Positions 49,421 to 63,061 are shown, counted from the first letter of the stretch. The stretch: DNA of 64,000 nt from Amblyomma americanum (GCF_052857255.1 NC_135497.1:112816308-112880307); one strand, 5' to 3'. The notes: generated by a model not told the origin, from the sequence alone. Program-made: numbers and translations.

Positions 49421-52400
49421 GTGGGTCCCAGGGTTCATAGAGAGTTCTTGCACCACTTCAGGACATATGACGAATATGGAGATAAGAACACAATATAAAA
49501 AGAAAATAAAAGCGCAAATAGAAGCTGTCAGTTTGGTACAGCAATGGTGGCACAAGAACAAATGAAAACTTGCCCGTTTCTGGCGCAGTCAACCCTCCGT
49601 TCCGATGATGGCTTTTTTCATTACCTTCCTGTGTCTTCTATCGTTGATCTCATCATTTACAAGTATCATTAAAAAGGTCCCTTCATTGATTACCATGGGC
49701 ATATTCTAAAGCAACAAACCTATAAAGGTGGTTTTTTGTGAGTATTCCAGTCAAGTTTAAAAGCTCTCGGTGGACCCTATAATTTACGAATATTTCTTAA
49801 AAATTACTGCTCGGAATTGATTTGGGCAACACTTTGGCACACATTCTTGACTGCCACTTCCCCTTTGAAATAGTGGGAAATCTGGGCGAGCCTTGCTATT
49901 GGGTGTGTTGAAGTGCTATAGGCCGGATCGGGGACGTAGCAAGGTGCAGTGCAGACCTGTTTTCTTTTTTTCGGCTGGCCAGCAAGTGTGGGTTCAATGT
50001 GAGGAATCATTTTTATACTTAACAAAGCCAGCCAGCTTAAAATTTTTTTCTGGTGTGGGTGATGAGTGATAGAATACTGATCGCTTGTGAACTTTTCGTA
50101 AATGTGGTATATATCATTTGGTGGTTTCTTTAAGGCACTTGGCGCAGTTTTAAAGAAGTAAGGACTCATTTTGTTTGACTGCAGTGGATGGCACACCCCT
50201 CACTGCAGGACACTTTCTGAATATTATGTGCCATGTTACAGGTATTTCTCATTATCGTACGTTGTATGCAAGGTGTTGTATACAAAAGTGTCGGGTGCCG
50301 CAATGACCAAGTTCCACAAATATGAACATTACAACAGTCCAACTGCTATCCACGAACAATGGATCTGAACACCGGAACCAAAGTGAAAACTGAACTACTG
50401 GCACACCTCATTCGCCTTGGGCCTAACTACGCTAATCGACTATCACTTTTTTATTTTTATGTTGTATAAGGGCATTGGGCATCAAACATTGCACCCTCTG
50501 GTCTGCATTCACTATCTGCGAAGTTCCACCTACCTTCAGACTTTCAATGAAAATTTAATGTTCAGTGTTGCTGAGGTGGCAAGCTGCAAGGTTTGATAAT
50601 GACCCACGAAAAAGCATTGCGAAAGGCATACAGAGAGTAATGGAAAGAAGTGGGAGAGGTGCTCACTTTGGTGAATTTCTTCTTCATTCAGAATGTTGAG
50701 TCTGCGCCTGCCTGTCCTCACATTCACGCATGGTCTCATGCTTGGCAAAAAAAGGTGCAACAAGAAGGCATCAAGAACCAATTAAACAAACTGATAAGCC
50801 ACTTCGTTCTGAGTGATGAAATTGATGCCTATCTAGCATGCTAGACACTTCCTTTTAATCTTGGTTTCAGTCTGGCCTAATCTCATCGTCCTGATGGAGA
50901 ACCTTATTTCTTTTCTAACAGCAGAGCACGCCTACAGTCTTGACCGGACTGGCCCGGTATGTTAACCTGCAGCTTTTCTCCTGTATTTTGGGACCAGTCC
51001 AGTTGCTGAAGTTTGTAATATTGTGTAGTATATTCTGCAGGACAGGGTGAACTCGGGACTAATGGTCGAGGCCTTATTCCTGCAGCGGAAGTAGTTATGG
51101 CGACAATAGTTGTAGTGGTGATTATATCGTAACGAGAGGTGATACATATTTGACCCAGGTGTTATTTTTATTGCCCAAGAAGGCAACATTTGATCATTTC
51201 TTTTTGCTGCACCTGATTTGCTTGGCCTGTGAGCGTATGGACAAGCATTGTGGGGTGTTTATTAAAGCAATGCATTGAAATGTCCGGTTTTTAATCAGCC
51301 TGTTCATTGCCTCTTTCCGCTTCTCTCCTTGTGTCTTTGTTGCTGTTATCCTTGAAGAATTGCGTTATATATGTTGACCAGTGCTTGTTTCACTATTAAA
51401 CAACTAGTACATTCATTCAAGTGAGCAACCGCAAAGAAAACAAGCAGTGCATACAAATTAAATTGCACACTAAATGATGCTGTTCATTAAACAGGTATTA
51501 GTTAGATCTGTACTCTGAGATCTTAGCTTTAGCGCCCTCGCATACACGTTTTTTCTGTTTCCGAAATTATCATTAAGCACCCGTGCTGCAATCTGTCTGC
51601 AAATCAACAAATGGTTTAAGGCGAGCAGAGCTCATAGAAATGATTCATTGCTTTGTCAACAGATTGCTGCAGGGGTATTAAGTGATCATTTTGGTACCAT
51701 TTTCGAAAATAAAAATGTCCGGTAGAGGGTTATGCATTCCTCAACATGCAAACTTCAAAAGTGTATAAATTGTATTGCACATGTAGCAGGGTTTCCTGCA
51801 GCTCCGTAGGAAATTTATCATATCCTCTTCGAGTATTTCTATGGGTAGCTGTCTTGAAATGCATTTTGCTCTGCTAACTGGTCGGTGATAGCAGCTTTGC
51901 TTATCTGTGCTAAGGAACTATCTTTGGTCACATGGAAGCATTCAGAGTTAAAGGCTAGTCTGATTATATGATCAGATCCTCTCAGGTTCTGACATTCAAT
52001 TTACAAGTGTTCGCAGCATCTGGATTGTGCACTGGGCACACTACATACCGTTTCATACATAGCGAAACTGCGGCTTTTTCTATATAGCGGCGGTGCTGTG
52101 GATGCGCAGATTTATTTTAGATGCTAGGTGCAGGTTTGAGAAATTGTAGTGACTTAAAGCAAGCCACACTTTTAGCACTGCAATTTATGCATTGTCACAG
52201 CTGTGCACAAACTAATGTTATGAAATACATATGTAGCCTGTTTGCTAAGTGGCACATTGAAGAGTGCTGGGCAATGCGCACTTTTTGCGAATTAATCCCT
52301 GGAATTTATAGCTAAACATTTTCTCTGGTGCTTTGTTTTTGTATTGGTAGAAGTTTCAAGATATGATGGAAGTGTATGCTCGACAGACATCTGAGGTTGG

Positions 52401-53292
52401 TTTGGAAACCGAGCCACAGGGAAATTGAAGGTAACAATTAAAAAGTGACTATAACACTTTAGGCAGCTTTGAAGATGAGGTTTCAAAAGAGAAAGCAGTG
52501 ATGTCTTCAGCGGTGCCACGGGGACTGCAGTAAACAATATTCAACTGCTAGGATGATCTCTGCTATTCCCATGCTGCCCCTCACTTGATCCTGGATTCAA
52601 TGTCGGATCAGCAGCCAGTGCCGTTTTGATAGAGATGAAACAGAAAAGGTATTCGTTAGCTTTGGAACCTCCATGCACATTAGATCCCCAGGTGGCCTAA
52701 GTTTTTCGGGCTTTCCACTACGCCACCACTTTCTCATATTTTACTCCTCCTTCCATCCCCTTCCGTCTTGGCATGGTTTTGATGCCTACTGAAGACAGTG
52801 CACACTTCTCTGAAAAACCAAATTAAAAATTTTTTTCTCGCTTTATTTTAGGCATACTCCCTGGCTACGTTTGCCTGCAAAGCCAAAATATCCAAGGTGC
52901 TAGAATGTAGGGCTCAGTACACAGCATGTGCTAACTACAACAGTGAACACTCATAGAAAGAAATGAGCATTTTAAGCTGGCTTTGTCAGCCATGAGTGCA
53001 TGGGTGCACTGTCTTGAACAATAATGCTGCATGACTAGGGCAATCCCTTATTGTGTACCTGTTCAAGAAAAGAAGCCACATCTACCTCAGCCTGATGCTA
53101 ACATGTGCAATGAGACTGTTATCTACTGATCGCCAATTTGAAATTCAGTAGAGCAAATCTGGTGGTTCTCGGAGCTTCACCTGCTTCCAGGTCAAAGGTT
53201 GGCAGTTACATGAAGCACTTTGTCATCTTGCAACTACCGTGACGCTTTGCACACAACTGTGTGCAGCTCTGTTGGAGGCATGTACATAAACA
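49421..53292 (+). other. Duplicated Aurora intron sequence, copy B
   Basis: Counterpart of 150-4040, including the decayed SINE fragment at about 52600-52755. A 36-bp segment present in A (2855-2890) and C is missing at about 52138, between short 'gtttga' repeats. No gene. Confidence 0.75.
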
Positions 53293-53299
53293 GTGTGTG

Positions 53300-53335
<36 letters not shown>

Positions 53336-53337
53336 TG
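53293..53337. repeat. (TG)n microsatellite, copy B
   Basis: Short counterpart of 4041-4140. Confidence 0.9.
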
Positions 53338-53340
53338 TTT

Positions 53341-53712
53341 GCCTTGTGTAATTTTTACTTTTATTTATTTCTTTACCCTTATCCCGAGGGCATTACAGAC
53401 AGTAGTGGGTTACATACGACAGTGAAACAAAATTACGGCAGTATATACATATATAAATCAAAATAAATGAGGGTCACAAAAAACAAAGAAAGGTTACATA
53501 AAAGCAGTAAAATGAATTAACAGCAAATAGGACAGATTAAAAAAACTATATAAGCACAGAAGGCATAGCGACAGCTTTTGCAAACATAAAGAAAACGGTG
53601 TAACACTAAAAAAGCATCAACGTGTGCGTATCCAGAACAAGAACAACAACTGTTTTTTAAAGAAATTGGCTGGATGAGGAAATTAGCCGTAAAAGCAAAA
53701 ATGACACTGCTG
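53341..53712 (-). mobile_element. LINE 3'-end fragment, copy B
   Basis: Counterpart of 4145-4515, nearly identical. Confidence 0.45.
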
Positions 53713-53713
53713 T

Positions 53714-53784
<71 letters not shown>

Positions 53785-53786
53785 TT
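53713..53786. repeat. (TTTA)n tract, copy B
   Basis: Longer counterpart of 4516-4559, the tail of the CR1-like remnant. Confidence 0.9.
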
Positions 53787-55205
53787 ACAGATACCTCAAG
53801 AGCCTTTGGGTGAGGACCTTATATGAGTTGTAATGCTAAAGGTGCTCATTTGGGAGTAGCACACCTAAAGGTACTCCTTCGAGGACAATACATAGGGGGG
53901 TGGGGGGTCAGTGTAAAAACATGTATAAGGAACATCATTAACACGCGAAGGACAATAAACAGGTAAGGTTTAACATGGAAAAATAACTAAGCGCCAGAGA
54001 ATAAATAAACAGGCGATTAGAAAGAATATAACACAAAGTATAGGTTTAAAAAATAATAAGGCGTAATGGACATGACAAATACTACAATTTACGTAGTAGG
54101 CACGAAAAGAACGGAAGTAATCGAAAAAGTTCAGTAAATGGAAAACATGGAAACTGGAAGCATTTCAAATGCCAACGTCTCTGCAGATGAGATCAAAAAA
54201 TGCGAATGCGTTAGATTCAATGGCTATATGCGCTGGTATATCATTCCTATCTATGATAGTGTGTGGTATGAATGACTTCGCAAATGCAGATGAACGACAC
54301 GCGGTGTGTTTAACTCTGTGTGGGGCTGGTTGAGTCGCGGAAAGGCGGCTGATGGTGATTGGAATAAATCGTGGTGAAGAGATGGATGGTGATGCAGTTA
54401 ATAGAAAAGCGTTAGTAGTGATAGTTTACGGCAGTGAGATAAGCCTTCTAATTCGGCGCGATTTTTTAAGGCAGTGACGCAGGTAGCATATGAGTATTCT
54501 GAAAACAAAACGTGCCGCCTGGTTCTGCAAGGACTAAATGTTAGCTACGAGATAGGCTTGCTCAGGATCCCAAATGGCTAGTGCGTATTCAATCTTCTGA
54601 CAAATGAGTGCTATGAAGTTAAGTTTCTTCAGGTGCGGGGGAGCCAGTCAGAGGTTTTGCTTTAGCAGGCCGAGGAAGAGAACGGTGGTTGGTAAAGTTA
54701 TATTAATGTGGTTAAGCCATGTTAAGTCTGAATGCAGGCGACCTCTGAGGTATACTTGTAAATAGTTGCAAGTTCGACCGAATCGTTATTTAAGTAATAG
54801 GTTATGGGAATGCGAAAATTGCAAGTGAAAGACATAAGATTAGTTTTAGAAGAATTAAGTGGCGTAAGCCAAGATGTGCACCATGCGGTTACTACATCAA
54901 GGTCAGTTTACAAACACTGTTGGTCAGTGTTAGAAACAATATTACGGCATATCATGTAGTCATGAGCAAACATCATAACTGGAGAAGACACGGAGATAGG
55001 TGAATCATTAGCATATATTAAATAGAGGAGTGGACCAAGAACGATCCCCTGTGGTAACCCTGATGTGATTTTAGAGTAAGTGGAGTTGTAGTTGTTAATG
55101 GAGATAAAATGAAGTCCGGCGTTTCTTGGGTTTGACAGCAGCAGTTTAGATTGAACGCGGACATGGACGCAGAAATATAAGAAATTTCCACGTTAGATCC
55201 GGGAG
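53787..55205 (-). pseudogene. CR1-like RT remnant, copy B
   Basis: Counterpart of 4560-5980, with the same degenerate RT core ('GIVLGPLLYLIYAND', 'FAHD') near 54950-55080. Same decay, so it was already dead before duplication. Confidence 0.6.
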
Positions 55206-55592
55206 CATCATCATTAGCCTGACTACACCCATTGCAGGGCTAAGACCTCTCGTATGTCTCTACAATTATTTCTGTCCTTTGCGAGCTGCGCCCACCGTAT
55301 TCCTGCAAACTTCTTAATATCATCCACCCATCTAACCTTCTGCAACCCCCGCTACGCTTGCCTTCTCTTGGAATCCACTGCTTCACCCTTAACGAGCAGA
55401 GGTTATCTTGCGTTCGCATTACATGCCCTGCCCAAGCTCATTTATTCCTCTTGATTTCGACTAGGATGTCATTAACACGCGTTTGTTCCCTTACCCACTC
55501 TGCCCACTCCCGGTGTCTTAACGTTACACCTATCATTTTTCTTTACATGGCTTGCTGTGTTGTCCTTAGCTTAAGGTGAACCCTTTTCATTA
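55206..55592 (-). mobile_element. RTE-like LINE 3' fragment, copy B
   Basis: Counterpart of 5981-6366. Confidence 0.6.
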
Positions 55593-56310
55593 GATCAGGG
55601 GGAAATTACAAATTATTACCGTACTTGGGATGAATGGTGTCATTAGCTTCTTGCAGTTTTATACCACGCTACCATATGTGTAGTGCCTGGAAATGATGCA
55701 TTCCAAATCGACTTCCGACGAGTTACTGTATCCTTCAAGTCCCTACAGTACTGCGACACCTGTTTCAGCACAGCACAAATTGTAGTGCACTATTTTTACG
55801 CAAGTGTTATTTCTTGGTGAACCAGTGCAATGGCACGAGGCCAAAAAGGAGAGGACGGGACAAGTGCTGGTGTGTTCGCTCACAGCTGAGACCCGCAGTG
55901 TGCTGACGCCTGTAGTGGCTCAGTGGTATGAGCATTTTCCTCAAATGGGAGGTGTGGGGCATAATTCCTAGTGCTCCCAGCTACCCACCAGTGATAAATG
56001 CGTACAAGCTTTCCCCTAGCCTCTTGCACTATCGAAATATTGCTTGCAGATGCTTATTGGCCCGCCTTGTGAACGAAGCCTTCTTTGAGAGGACTGGTGA
56101 TAAAGGTGTAATGAAATTGCTTAACTGCGATAGCTACAACTCTTTTTTTAAGGAATCTTTTAACTGACACGTTATATATACACACAGTTGTGTGCGAAGG
56201 GACTTGCAGCGTTTTCAGAGAGTGTGCTGCACCTAGCAGCGATTGCTTTGTTTCAGGTGAATTTTGCATCCTTCATGTCGTATGTTATGTGGTTCTTTTA
56301 TGCCATGTAA
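55593..56310. other. Unassigned spacer, copy B
   Basis: Counterpart of 6367-7085; no gene seen. Confidence 0.4.
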
Positions 56311-56824
56311 TTTAATAATAATATAATTTATTGGTCTTTCATTACATATAATGGAGGAGATAAGGCAAAAAGCTGCGTACGCAGCTTGACTAAGGCCTTA
56401 TCCCCTCAAAGGCAAAACAGTAGTGAACACAGACCGAACACCGATCAGAAACTAGTAACAAAGAATAATGAAGACAATAGTTACAAATGTACAATAGATT
56501 CAAGTATCTGCGCCAAAGAAAAACAAATTTCGGTTAGGAGCAAACACAAAATGCAGTGGTAGGCCAAGTCGACAATGTACACAATGAAGAAATTATGGGT
56601 ACGGAAGGAGCATGAGTAGCACAGCATATTATGACGTGAAGCAATGAAGGCACATAAAAATGTCTAGCACATCATTTGACATAGGAAAACAAAGGAAAAA
56701 ACGGTTAGGTTCTTACTCGCTGAGCATTAAATATAGCGATAAGGACACAAAAACTATGGTACAGCGGCACATTGCTTAAGATATAAAACTAATAAGGACA
56801 TTACAAAAATAGTGTCGTGAATTA

Positions 56825-58711
56825 TCATGAAGGAAAAAAAAGTTGTTTTAAATGTTTGAGGTGAATGTTAAGAATGTCTATATTTTCTTGAAGAAAATTG
56901 TTGAGAAGAGTTGGTATCTGATATTTTAGAGAGTGTGTTGCATAATTAGTTCGATAATGCTCTACTTTCCAGTATAAGGGATTTCGCGTATTATAACCCG
57001 ATGGCTCTTTGATTACCAACTCACCAAGGTTAATAAGATAATTATTGTGCTGTAGTTTGCCACGAATCAAACATTTACAAAGCTGGTATCTATGTATATC
57101 ATTAACGCTTAGCAAATTCAGGTTATGGAGCAAGGGTGCAATCGGATGATCATAGGCAGACCGGGTCATAACACGGATTGCCTTATTTTGGAGCCGGGAC
57201 AGTTTTAACTTGTTGCTTAGTGTGGTAGTACCCCATACAAGAATGCAATAATTTATGTGCGACATGAACAGAGAATTGTATAGGATTAATGCTATTTTCT
57301 GAGGAAGGTAGTCTCTATGGCGATGAAAAATACCAAACATGTTTCCTAACTTGGAAGCTATGTGGTCCACATGGGCGTCCCAAGACAAGGTTTCTGTAAA
57401 TAATACGCCTAGCGTTTTAAAACTAGGTACTATCTCTACTGTGCAATTATTGAGGGTAAGTGTTGTGTTTTGCGGAACAGATCGAGACTTTGCGCGATAA
57501 ATGATGGCTTTAGTTTTTGTTTCATTAATTACTAGACCATTTGCCCTTGCCCAGTTACTAACTGTATGTAGAATTGAGTTACCGGTATCAAGAAGTTCTG
57601 TGCACGTGTCTGATGAGAGTAATATGGTGGTGTCGTCTGCATATACTACAAATTCTGCTCGTGCATCAATTGCTGAAATGTCATTAAGATATATGTTAAA
57701 TAAAAGTGGACCCAATATACTGCCTTGAGGAACTCCAGAGTTAACTGGCAACGGACATGATGGGTGATCGTTTATGCTTACGTACTGGGAGCGACTACTC
57801 AAATAAGACTTCGGTAAGTCTAAAGGTGGGCCATATATACCATAATATTGTAATTTGTCAGTAAGAAGATTGCGATTCATGTAGTCAAATGCTTTAGTGA
57901 AATCAATGAATATGCTTAGTACAAATTTCTTAGCCTCCAGATTTTTAATTATATATTCTTTCTGCTTAAGAAGAGCTAACTGAGTTGATCGGTACTTGCG
58001 AAAACCGTACTGATCGTCGCTTAGTATATTCACTTTTTCACAGTATGACGTAAGCCGTTTGTGAATTAATTTTTCAAGTCCTTTCGAGAAGACTGGCAAG
58101 ATAGAAATAGGACGGTAGTTATTGAGATTATTTTTTTCACCTTTTTTATGGATGACAGTTACTTTCGCTAACTGCATTGATGCAGGAAAGACACCATCTC
58201 TGAAGCACATATTAAATATATCAGTAAGAATGGGGGCTATGATGTCTAGTACAAATTTGATAGGCTTGATTTGCATGTTATATGCATCACAGCTGCAACT
58301 GTTTTTGAGGGACATAAACGCGGTGATTACTTCGTTCTCAGTTACTGGATGGAGATACATACTGTTTGTGTGGTTAGGTTTTATAAAAGAACTTGCAGCA
58401 CCGGTCAACGTCGGTGTCGGCAAATTAGTAAAGTATTCATTGAATACATTCGCTAAGTCAGAACCGGATATTGTTCGACCATTTATGACAAGATCGTCTA
58501 CACAACTTGAAGATGCTGACCGATTTAAGAGACTGTTTAGTTTGTTCCACGTAACTTTAACGTCACTGGCGGTACTTTGAAATGCATTTTCAAGGTAACT
58601 TACTTTAGCAACCTTCAGTGCTTTATTAAGATTGTTGCGGTATTTTTTGAACTCGCGCAAGTCGCTGACTTCACGGGTGGCTAAGAATTTGCGAAACAGT
58701 TGATTCTTCAT
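56825..58711 (-). CDS. CR1-like LINE reverse transcriptase, 628-codon open frame
   Basis: Uninterrupted C-terminal part of ORF2. From the Met at 58711: a pre-RT region (1-180), 'NNYRPISILPVFSKGLEK' near 197, 'QYGFRKYRSTQLALLKQ' near 234, motif A 'FIDFTKAFD' at 268-276, motif B 'SGVPQGSILGP' at 325-335, catalytic 'YADD' at 357-360, then thumb and C-terminal region. All RT catalytic residues are present. The frame is separated from 58939-58724 by a TGA where copy A has a sense codon, and from the endonuclease by the Penelope insertion. It is a fragment with an intact RT core and is unlikely to be translated. Confidence 0.85.
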   Translation of the reverse strand: MKNQLFRKFLATREVSDLREFKKYRNNLNKALKVAKVSYLENAFQSTASDVKVTWNKLNSLLNRSASSSCVDDLVINGRTISGSDLANVFNEYFTNLPTPTLTGAASSFIKPNHTNSMYLHPVTENEVITAFMSLKNSCSCDAYNMQIKPIKFVLDIIAPILTDIFNMCFRDGVFPASMQLAKVTVIHKKGEKNNLNNYRPISILPVFSKGLEKLIHKRLTSYCEKVNILSDDQYGFRKYRSTQLALLKQKEYIIKNLEAKKFVLSIFIDFTKAFDYMNRNLLTDKLQYYGIYGPPLDLPKSYLSSRSQYVSINDHPSCPLPVNSGVPQGSILGPLLFNIYLNDISAIDARAEFVVYADDTTILLSSDTCTELLDTGNSILHTVSNWARANGLVINETKTKAIIYRAKSRSVPQNTTLTLNNCTVEIVPSFKTLGVLFTETLSWDAHVDHIASKLGNMFGIFHRHRDYLPQKIALILYNSLFMSHINYCILVWGTTTLSNKLKLSRLQNKAIRVMTRSAYDHPIAPLLHNLNLLSVNDIHRYQLCKCLIRGKLQHNNYLINLGELVIKEPSGYNTRNPLYWKVEHYRTNYATHSLKYQIPTLLNNFLQENIDILNIHLKHLKQLFFPS

Positions 58712-58723
58712 GGTAATTTTGGT

Positions 58724-58901
58724 TCACAATTGAGTCGTTATCCAAGGTTTTCGAATTCTTTTAGAGGTACGATATTCTATAACAGGAAAGTATTGATTAT
58801 AAAGTGTACTTGATTTGTCACGGAACAAATCAAATGCGTCACCTGCGTTTACAGCATTTATCACATACGACCAATTGAAGTTCTGTAGATCCTGACGAAA
58901 C
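58724..58901 (-). pseudogene. CR1-like ORF2 segment upstream of RT, copy B
   Basis: Encodes 'RFRQDLQNFNWSYVINAVNA' and 'IRKPWITTQL', then TGA where copy A reads on into the RT frame. It begins at the Penelope junction. Confidence 0.75.
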
Positions 58902-58915
58902 CTTATCAAACTTGA
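58902..58915. repeat. Target-site duplication, left, Penelope pair B
   Basis: 'cttatcaaacttga', identical to 63048-63061 and to the pair in copy A. Confidence 0.9.
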
Positions 58916-59105
58916 GTGGATGAAGCGCACAAAAGGCACGGCATATAGGCAAAGACGGACACGACACAGGCGCTACTTGCAACTGTTTATTGGATACACG
59001 CACTGCTTATTTATAGCCAAGAGGTAGGGTGATGGAAAAAAAAAACACAAGCAAAGGGTAAAAGATACTGGCGATGGTATGGATACTGCATTGTAGGGAA
59101 GTGAC

Positions 59106-60820
59106 TCAAATCTTTCTGAATTTATCTAAAAATATACTCTCATTCTTATGTATGACTAGCGATGGGGTACTGATGCAGGAACTCCCGCCTTTATTAATCC
59201 TTTGGGCTTCTAGCAGTTCTCGGGCAGTCTTATCTTTACTTCTGCAAAGGATTTGAGTTTCCTGGAGCTTTGGTTGACAATTCTTCTTCTCTTCTTTGCC
59301 GCAGTCCTTGCAGTGATGCGGCAAATGTGACCCGGTACCAACTCTTAGTGATCGTTTGTGCTCGGTTAAACGTGCATTAATACATCGGCCTGTCTGGCCG
59401 ATGTACACCTTTCCACAGGTCAGCGGGATGCTATAAACCACCCCCACAGCGCATTTCAGAAACGGGTTTACATGCTTAATTTCACATTCTGTTGATTTGG
59501 CATCATCATTTCCAATCTTTCGACACAGCGATGCAAGTTTTCTGGGTGCAGAGAAGACCACTGGTACTTTGTATTTTGCAGCAACACGCTTAAGATTATG
59601 AGCCACTTTGTGGGAGTATGGAATCACCACCGGTTTGATTTTCTTTTCAGATACTTCACCATCTTCGCTCTTTCTTTCTCTTTCTTTTTTTACTTTTTTC
59701 AGTAATGCTTCCGTGACAGAACTAATTACCAGGGAAGGAAAGCCTGCCTGTCTAAGCTTTTGTATCTGTATATCAAAGCTTTCCTTTACTTTATGACAGC
59801 ACGATTTTTTGAGAGATGTTTCAAGGCACATGATGGCAATGGCACGTTTCACAGTTTTAGAGTGCGTCGAATCGTAGGGCAACAATTCTTTGCGGGCACG
59901 AGGTCGATACATCCGGCAAACGCCTTCGTCAGTAATGGTTATGTCAATATCTAAAAACTGCAACTTTTTTCTTCCGCGAGTTCATAAGTAAAATCCAAAC
60001 CCTTGCCATGTTGTTTAAAATCTAAAAGGATATCCTGCACAGTTTGCAAATAAGTCAAGGGTGATTGCTTAGTCAATATAATTAAAAAATCGTCAACGTA
60101 CCTAAAGGTCTTGAGAACTTTGCTTGCGTCAAATGCCACCGATAAGGTTCTGTCAATGCCCGCAAGAAAGATGTTGCACAGTACGGGAGCGACGCACGAA
60201 CCAATGCATATTTCTCTTTTTTGCACATACATTTCACTTTGAAAAGAAACGCTTGTCGAAGACAAATAAAACTCTAAGAGTGCTAAAAAGTTATCTGCAG
60301 ATATTCCGGCAGCATTTTGGAAAGCAATCAGGCCGCTTGTTTCAATGCAGGCCAAGACAGATGCCATCAACTCTGCATGTGGTATAGAGTAAAAGAGATC
60401 AACCACATCTACAAAAAAAATACAACCTAGTGATTCGTTCTCGCGTAGCAATTGAATGATTTCCAGACTGTTCTTGACACCAAACGGATCTTCCAGTACC
60501 AGGTTATTGAGTTGTTTTTGAAGGTAGCGGCTAACAAGATTTTGCCAGTATCCTCTTTTGCTCACTATGCACCTGAAAGGTACACCTTCCTTGTGTGTCT
60601 TCGCAGTGAAAAACACATCCAAACTATTGCGCTTGCTGTCGTGAATACCTTTTGCGAGCTTCTGTAAACCGAGTTCTTCACATACGGAAATTGCCCGAAT
60701 TTTTACCCTTCCAGGTTTCAGTTTTGTAGTCTTGAAATTCTTGTGGATGGCCTGGACTGCTTTCTCGCTGAACATGCCTGACGGCAAGACGACGAAGCCT
60801 CCTTCTTTGTCGGCCTGCAT
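59106..60820 (-). pseudogene. Penelope-like RT / GIY-YIG, left unit of pair B
   Basis: 60820-59951 encodes RT with 'YVDD'. 59963-59106 encodes the linker and GIY-YIG nuclease ('VVYSIP', 'VYIGQTGR', 'ELLEAQ'). One base missing in the T run at about 59968 separates them, so RT and nuclease are out of frame, whereas copy A keeps them joined. In 'ELLEAQRINKGG' two residues differ from A. The N-terminal segment (60831-61133) is out of frame by one A, as in copy A. Confidence 0.85.
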
Positions 60821-61150
60821 AAGTCGTAGGTCATTGTCGTTGAAAAAAATCTACGACATGCTTCATTGGAGATCGTTGGCGAGGTCCGAATGTTGGTACC
60901 GTCCTGATAAGGCTGTCAACACCGTCGAGCAGGCACCTTTCCTTGTCCTCCACATCGGCTTTGTTAGAAATCTGTCGATTGAGGGAAAGGAGCTCATGTT
61001 CCGGGATCCTCGGCTCGAGGCTGTACTTCGGTCCCTTCTTGATGACTTGAACGACGTCTTCCGGAACGTATGCTCCCCCGAGAATCTGAAGAGCCGTACC
61101 GCCGTCTTGGGCTTCATTCCTTCCTTTGGGTAGCAAAAGCTTTGGGTAGT

Positions 61151-62813
61151 ACGTTCCGGAAGACGTCGTTCAAGTCATCAAGAACGGACCGAAGTACAGC
61201 CTCGAGCCGAGGATCCCGGAACATGAGCTCCTTTCCCTCAATCGACAGATTTCTAACAAAGCCGATGTGGAGGACAAGGAAAGGTGCCTGCTCGACGGTG
61301 TTGACAGCCTTATCAGGACGGTACCTACTTTCGGACCTCGCCAACGATCTCCAATGAAGCATGTCGTAGATTTTTTCAACGACAATGACCTACGACTTAT
61401 GCAGGCCGACAAAGAAGGAGGCTTCGTCGTCTTGCCGTCAGGCATGTTCAGCGAGAAAGCAGTCCAGGCCATCCACAAGAATTTCAAGACTACAAAACTG
61501 AAACCTGGAAAGGTAAAAATTCGGGCAATTTCCGTATGTGAAGAACTCGGTTTACAGAAGCTCGCAAAAGGTATTCACGACAGCAAGCGCAATAGTTTGG
61601 ATGTGTTTTTCACTGCGAAGGCACACAAGGAAGGTGTACCTTTCAGGTGCATAGTGAGCGAAAGAGGTTCCTGGCAAAATCTTGTTGGCCACTACCTTCA
61701 AAAACAACTCAATAACCTGGTACTGGAAGATCCGTTTGGTGTCAAGAACAGTCTGGAAATCATTCAATTGCTGCGGGAGAACGAATCACTAGGTTGTATT
61801 TTTTCTGTAGATGTGGTTGATCTCTTTTACTCTATACCACATGCAGAGTGGATGGCATCTGTCTTGGCCTGCATTGAAACAAGCGGCCTGATTGCTTTCC
61901 AAAATACTGCCGGAATATCTGCAGATAACTTTTTAGCACTCTTATAGTTTTTTTTGTCTTCGACAAGCGTTTCTTTTCAAAGTGAAATGTATGTGCAAAA
62001 AAGAGAAATATGCATTGGTTCGTGCGTCGCTCCCGTACTGTGCAACATCTTTCTTGCGGGCATTGACAGAACCTTATCGGTGGCATTTGACGCAAGCAAA
62101 GTTCTCAAGACCTTTAGGTACGTTGACGATTTTTTAATTATATTGACTAAGCAATCACCCTTGACTTATTTGCAAACTGTGCAGGATATCCTCTTAGATT
62201 TTAAACAACATGGCAAGGGTTTGTATTTTACTTATGAACTCGCGGAAGAAAAAAAGTTGCAGTTTTTAGATATTGACATAACCATTACTGACGAAGGCGT
62301 TTGCTGAATGTATCGACCTCGTGCCCGCAAAGAATTGTTGCCCTACGATTCGACGCACTCTAAAACTGTGAAACGTGCCATTGCCATCATGTGCCTTGAA
62401 ACATCTCTAAAAAATCGTGCTGTCATAAAGTACAGGAAAGCTTTGATATACAGATACAAAAGCTTAGATAGGCAGGCTTTCCTTCCCTGGTGATTAGTTC
62501 TGTCACGGAAGCATTACTGAAAAAAGTAAAAAAGAAAGAGAAAGAAAGAGCGAAGATGGTGAAGTATCTGAAAAGAAAATCAAACCGGTGGTGATTCCAT
62601 ACTCCCACAAAGTGGCTCATAATCTTAAGCGTGTTGCTGCAAAATACAAAGTACCAGGAAACTCAAATCCTTTGCAGAAGTAAAGATAAGACTGCCCGAG
62701 AACTGCTAGAAGCCCACCGGATTAAAAAAGGCGGGAGTTCCTGCATCAGCACCCCATCGCTAGTCATACATAAGAATGAGAGTATATTTTTAGATAAGTT
62801 TAGAAAGATTTGA
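61151..62813 (+). pseudogene. Penelope-like element, right unit of pair B, GIY-YIG core deleted
   Basis: RT is open at 61267-61947, broken by a TAG, then continues 61954-62307 with 'YVDD' and ends at the same TGA after 'DEGVC' as in copy A. The linker deleted in copy A is present here (62308-62630), with its own frame breaks. About 300 bp carrying the GIY-YIG core is instead missing near 62655, with a 'ccag' microhomology. The end ('ELLEAHRIKKGG' to 'KFRKI') remains. Confidence 0.85.
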
Positions 62814-63047
62814 GTCACTTCCCTACAATGCAGTATCCATACCATCGCCAGTATCTTTTACCCTTTGCTTGTGTTCTTTTTCCATCACCCCTACCTCTTG
62901 GCTATAAATAAGCCGCGCGTGTATCCAATAAACAGTTGCAAGTAGCGCCTGTGTCGTGTCCGTCTTTGCCTATGTGCCGTGTCTTTTGTGCGCTTCATCC
63001 ACTCAAGCTATGAACCAACTTGCCCAAGAAGGTGTTTTACTACAATA

Positions 63048-63061
63048 CTTATCAAACTTGA
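63048..63061. repeat. Target-site duplication, right, Penelope pair B
   Basis: Exact repeat of 58902-58915. Confidence 0.9.

Larger units (their letters stand above)
58916..63047. mobile_element. Head-to-head pair of Penelope-like elements, copy B
   Basis: Same structure as 9691-13881: left unit read leftwards (61133 to 58916), right unit rightwards (61151 to 63047), 5' ends meeting in the centre, asymmetric 3' tail on the right. Both units are inactivated, partly by mutations private to this copy. Confidence 0.88.
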